A stretch of DNA of 64,000 nt from Pectobacterium wasabiae CFBP 3304 (GTDB taxonomy: Bacteria > Pseudomonadota > Gammaproteobacteria > Enterobacterales > Enterobacteriaceae): positions 186,001-250,000 of the forward strand of contig NZ_CP015750.1 in NCBI RefSeq assembly GCF_001742185.1, given 5' to 3'. Below the pieces are notes generated by a model. It was not told the DNA's origin and ran no database searches. It was given only the letters and a program-made list of their open reading frames with translations. Both the position numbers and the translations under genes were made by a program. Below are positions 61,067 to 64,000 of this stretch, one piece after another. Each line of letters starts with the position of its first letter. The stretch's first letter is position 1.

Positions 61067-62295
61067 TTATTTTGGCCATTCCCAATTTTTATATTCTCTA
61101 AAAATTCTAGTTAGTTCGGTTGGAGCTAAGCTATCGACAATATTCGCGCTGTAAGAATGAATTTTACTTGTCACGATATTTTCAAATCTATTCGGAACAT
61201 AAGGATCGAATTTTTTAAATCCAGCTAAAGTTACTATATCAGTATTAATGGTTTTCAACCATGAAACCATAATAACCTTCGATCCTGTTTGTTCAATATA
61301 GGCTCTAGCGGACTCTAAACTATATCCACGAGTGGTTATATCATCGATGAGTAATACTGTTTTACCAGAACCTAACGGGGGGTTTTATAAGTGGTTGTTG
61401 CGGTTTTGTGCGGAATAGGATTGAGGTGAATTGTGTTTAACTGATTTGCATGATCAATGTCTCTGCCAGAATTCCTAGCTGTTTGAGATTTTATTGACTG
61501 GGTATGTCTCAAAATAAGGTCAGGTATATAGTTTTTCCTGAAGCACTTACCAAATATAGAAATAGCCTCATCCATAACATTATTACCGAAACCTACTTTG
61601 TGACCGGGATAAACACTGACATAATTAATTCTATTGTGAACCCCACTAAAATATAAACTAGAAATCAAGGCTCCTGTCCAAAAATCAGGATGACCAAGGC
61701 CATGCTTGGCGGCAGCTTTTGCATCAGCAGAATACAAAGTATACTCTTCTTTCATTGTACTAAATGGTGCCAATGCATAAAACTGGAAGTCACCATCATG
61801 TATCTCATGACACCATAGATGATCTCTTAAACAAAATATATCAATAAATCTCGCTATGTCTTTAGGGGTAGAAAATTCAAAACCATAATCCGTTTTATGT
61901 GCCCACCAAGTCGCTCTCAAGAACAATAAATTCCCATTTACAGCTGTTTGCATATCATTTTCTGAAGCACCGATATAAACAGTTTCAATACTTTTCCAAC
62001 CCATTAGGTCAAGGACATATTGCGTTGCTTCCTTTTTAGGCTTTCCTGGAATTTTCCGATCCGTTGACCTACATAGATAATGAAAATCCCCCCAACGAGC
62101 CTTTAACATTTCTTCAAGAGGGAATCTTTCTGAGCCTACAACCCAAGATCTATTCGTAAACACTACAAAATCTATATTCTTTGAGCGAAAATATTTAATT
62201 AACCTATCAACTTCAGAAAATATTTTCCCATCAACTTTACCATGCGGCACTAATATATCTTCAACACTAAGGATAACACCCTTTATTTTGCTCAT
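61067..62295 (-). pseudogene. HAD-like plus phosphoribosyltransferase protein (ShosT-like), frameshifted
   Basis: Two frames form one ~409-residue protein if one C is added to the sense C6 run (plus-strand G6 at 61377-61382). The first frame (62295-61372, 307 residues) is a HAD-like domain (about 1-160; FVVFTNRS, KPKKEATQY, VYIGASENDMQTA) and the start of a PRTase-like domain. After the shift comes VLLIDDITTRGYSLESAR, the classic PRPP-binding loop. In HAD motif I the aspartate nucleophile is replaced (ILSVEDIL), so phosphatase activity is doubtful. AAGGAAG 8 bases before the ATG overlaps the stop of the DprA-like gene, suggesting coupled translation. ShosT likeness is from memory. Confidence 0.75.
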
Positions 62296-62305
62296 TTCTA
62301 CTTCC

Positions 62306-63292
62306 TTAGAGATCTAAGCTCTGCTGTATTGGCTGTGCTTTTTCGTAAGGGTCTTCATTCAAAATATATTTCACAATTTCATTTAATTTTTGTGGAACTT
62401 CGAAAGACTTCGCGTTTCTATGTTCTTCAGAAAATCTCAATTCAGGTCTATTTTCATATGTTTTGGGAAGAAATGGGCTAGCAATTTTTCTCGAATATTT
62501 GAATGCATACTCTACGGTATGAGATGTTCCACTTTTTATCTTCCACTCTACAGGAACTAAGGTAGTGCATAGTGCAGCTTGAATTCTATTACGTCTTACA
62601 AAATTTTCGGCACTGTAACCCTGATCAGGTAGATATTCACTAATTATAGCTCCACCGTTAGCAATAATCTCGTTGTAAAGTGAACGAGATCCTTTTGGAT
62701 ATTCAACAAAAATACCATTACCTAATACCGCTATGGTTGGAATACCATATCTGAGTGACTCATAATGACATGATTGATCTATACCTGTAGCTAAACCACT
62801 TACTGTCGAAACCTCTGTTCCATACAGGGCAGAAACGATTAGCTTTACTAAAAAAATACCATCATTGGTTGGTTTTCTAGTTCCGACAATTGCAATTGCT
62901 TTTTTATTTAAAACATTAACATCACCATGAATAAATATCCAAAATGGTGGGTCATTTATAGTTTTCAACAACGAAGGGAATGTCGATTGATCATAAAAAG
63001 ACAAAGTTATCCCTTTTTTATTTAAATCCCTTGCTCTTTCAAGCCCTTTATTCCATAAATCTTGTTGGAAATCTTCCCAAGACATTTCCTCAGGCAATGA
63101 AACTCTTAAATAACTAGCCAAAGCATCAGCCGAAATTCCCTTTAAAAGATTTTTAAATCCCACTTTAGACTGATATATTTTTCTTAATGTCCAATACCCA
63201 ACACCTTTCAAACAAGTTAATGCAAGAAAAGCAATGATTTCATTTTTCCAGAAATCTCTAACTTCAGCGTAATTTTTATCTTCCATAGTCAT
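62306..63292 (-). CDS. DprA/SLOG-family protein (ShosA-like)
   Basis: Protein of 328 residues. An N-terminal helical HhH-like segment (about 20-60, LALTCLKGVGYWTLRKIY) precedes a Rossmann-like DprA domain (about 85-290) with IVGTRKPTNDG, SGLATGIDQSCH, VLGNGIFVEYPKGS and ENFVRRNRIQAALC. DprA proteins bind single-stranded DNA and RecA, but this one lies on a tRNA-integrated island next to a PRTase gene, not in the smf housekeeping context. It is upstream of and 10 bases from the HAD/PRTase gene. An AAGG element lies 6 bases before the ATG; base composition is AT-rich, unlike the backbone. The role as ShosA antitoxin partner is inferred. Confidence 0.8.
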   Translation of the reverse strand: MTMEDKNYAEVRDFWKNEIIAFLALTCLKGVGYWTLRKIYQSKVGFKNLLKGISADALASYLRVSLPEEMSWEDFQQDLWNKGLERARDLNKKGITLSFYDQSTFPSLLKTINDPPFWIFIHGDVNVLNKKAIAIVGTRKPTNDGIFLVKLIVSALYGTEVSTVSGLATGIDQSCHYESLRYGIPTIAVLGNGIFVEYPKGSRSLYNEIIANGGAIISEYLPDQGYSAENFVRRNRIQAALCTTLVPVEWKIKSGTSHTVEYAFKYSRKIASPFLPKTYENRPELRFSEEHRNAKSFEVPQKLNEIVKYILNEDPYEKAQPIQQSLDL

Positions 63293-64000
63293 ATTTGCCT
63301 TATGGATTACAACTTAATCGCAACTAATAAAGTGTTTATTCTTCACCACCGCTCTGTTTGAACATACTATACATAACATCTTGGTGCAGAATAGTGAAGT
63401 TTATCATATTACTTTTTATGAGTTTACTACATAAGAACACTTTCATTCTGCCCACCACACTCACTAATCACAAATATAAACATTTGAATGACAAAATCGG
63501 CACTACACCGCACCCGCCTGCGGTTTTCGGATCATAAAAATTTTTCAGTTTTCCTTTTCTACAAACCAACCCGCCAGGCCGCGCCATATCTGGGCTTGTT
63601 CGCTTCGGTGCCAACTGAAATCATTGAAAAGAATTTCAGCTTTTTTCAGTTTTGCCGTTTTTTGTCAGTTTTGAAACCCGCAAAAAATCACGCTATCTCT
63701 TTGAATTTAAAGACACGGTATTATTTTACGTGACGTGGAGAAAAAAATTAGACGGAGAAAGAAACGTGCTACCGTTCCAGCAATCCCTTGCAGGACGTGG
63801 CCTACAGATGAGTATAGGTGTTGGAGTCACTGAAAAACGTGAACAGCCAGGCACAAAAAAACCCAACTGGTGAGGTTGGGTTTTTTCATGACGCTTGGGA
63901 TTCGCAGCCTCAGATAAAGCGCGGTTAATCCACCACTAACGTTGATGAGTGTAATTCCTATCTATAAGCATTACAACATCATGCTTCCACTAACAATCAA
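63293..64000. other. Island continuation without a supported gene
   Basis: About 700 AT-rich bases beyond the DprA-like gene. Two overlapping open frames (63488-63733, 63652-63873) have phenylalanine-rich, base-composition-driven proteins and no good ribosome binding site. A terminator is present at 63860-63886. I looked for a second copy of the tRNA 3' end (attR) and did not find one, so the island extends past the window. Confidence 0.4.
63860..63886 (+). terminator. Terminator in the island end region
   Basis: The 8-bp stem AACCCAAC/GTTGGGTT with a 7-base loop is followed by six T on the plus strand. It may end a short RNA or the weak open frame upstream. Confidence 0.7.

Noticed and set aside
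62306..63292. Housekeeping dprA/smf
   Set aside because: The housekeeping gene normally sits by fmt/def and topA-like genes; this one is AT-rich, on an integrase-linked island and paired with a PRTase gene.
63488..63873. Two overlapping small open frames after the DprA-like gene
   Set aside because: Different frames of the same DNA, Phe-rich and without clear ribosome binding sites; left as unassigned island sequence.
59739..64000. Second copy of the tRNA-Arg 3' end as attR
   Set aside because: I searched by eye for the GATTCCAGTCGGGGAC block and variants and found none; the right end is probably outside the window.
1..64000. CRISPR array or rRNA operon
   Set aside because: No regularly spaced direct repeats of 24-40 bases and no rRNA-like segments seen.

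Overview
The window is a stretch of enterobacterial chromosome. Its gene order closely follows the Escherichia coli alaA-to-argW segment (alaA, yfbR-V, ackA-pta, yfcD-H, hisJQMP, ubiX-purF-cvpA, dedD-folC-accD-dedA-truA-usg-pdxB, flk, fabB-mnmC, yfcL-epmC-yfcA-mepA-aroC-prmB-smrB-sixA, fadJ-fadI-yfcZ-fadL, mlaA, argW). Protein sequences are close to, but clearly diverged from, E. coli. A DUF817 gene, a secreted chaperone-usher (Csu-type) pilus locus and Pectobacterium/Yersinia-like small repeats suggest a plant-associated enterobacterium such as Pectobacterium. This assignment is an inference from remembered sequences, not a database result.

Layout. 1-504: upstream region of alaA, probably shared with a divergent hexA/lrhA-type gene. 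0.5-10 kb: alanine transaminase, nucleotidase, a transporter, small conserved genes and the acetate node ackA-pta. 10-15 kb: DUF817 membrane protein, Nudix hydrolase YfcD, a palindromic MITE-like repeat, yfcE, yfcG, folX, yfcH. 15-18.7 kb: histidine/basic amino-acid ABC transporter with a readable NtrC-IHF-sigma54 promoter. 18.7-29 kb: a long leftward block (ubiX-purF-cvpA with a PurR operator, then dedD to pdxB). 29-36 kb: EamA transporter, flk, an alpha/beta hydrolase, fabB (FabR and FadR sites) and mnmC. 36-42 kb: leftward block from yfcL to prmB, then smrB and sixA.

42-48.5 kb is accessory: a one-kilobase AT-rich region followed by two spore-coat-U pilins, a chaperone, a frameshifted usher and a tip adhesin. 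48.5-54.3 kb is the anaerobic/long-chain fatty-acid block (fadI-fadJ, yfcZ, fadL) with FadR-like operators. 54-59 kb: a divergent SDR/LysR pair, a frameshifted malate:quinone oxidoreductase, and mlaA.

At 59,664-59,738 lies tRNA-Arg(CCT). Immediately after it a P4-family integrase opens an AT-rich island that runs out of the window. Its visible cargo is a leftward pair: a DprA/SLOG-family protein followed by a HAD-like plus phosphoribosyltransferase protein. This composition matches, from memory, the ShosTA toxin-antitoxin anti-phage system and is the most interesting feature. The phosphoribosyltransferase part is separated by a one-base frameshift. Three genes (usher, mqo, the phosphoribosyltransferase gene) each lack exactly one base in a C/G homopolymer of 5-6, so either systematic homopolymer under-calling or slippage must be resolved before calling any of them dead.
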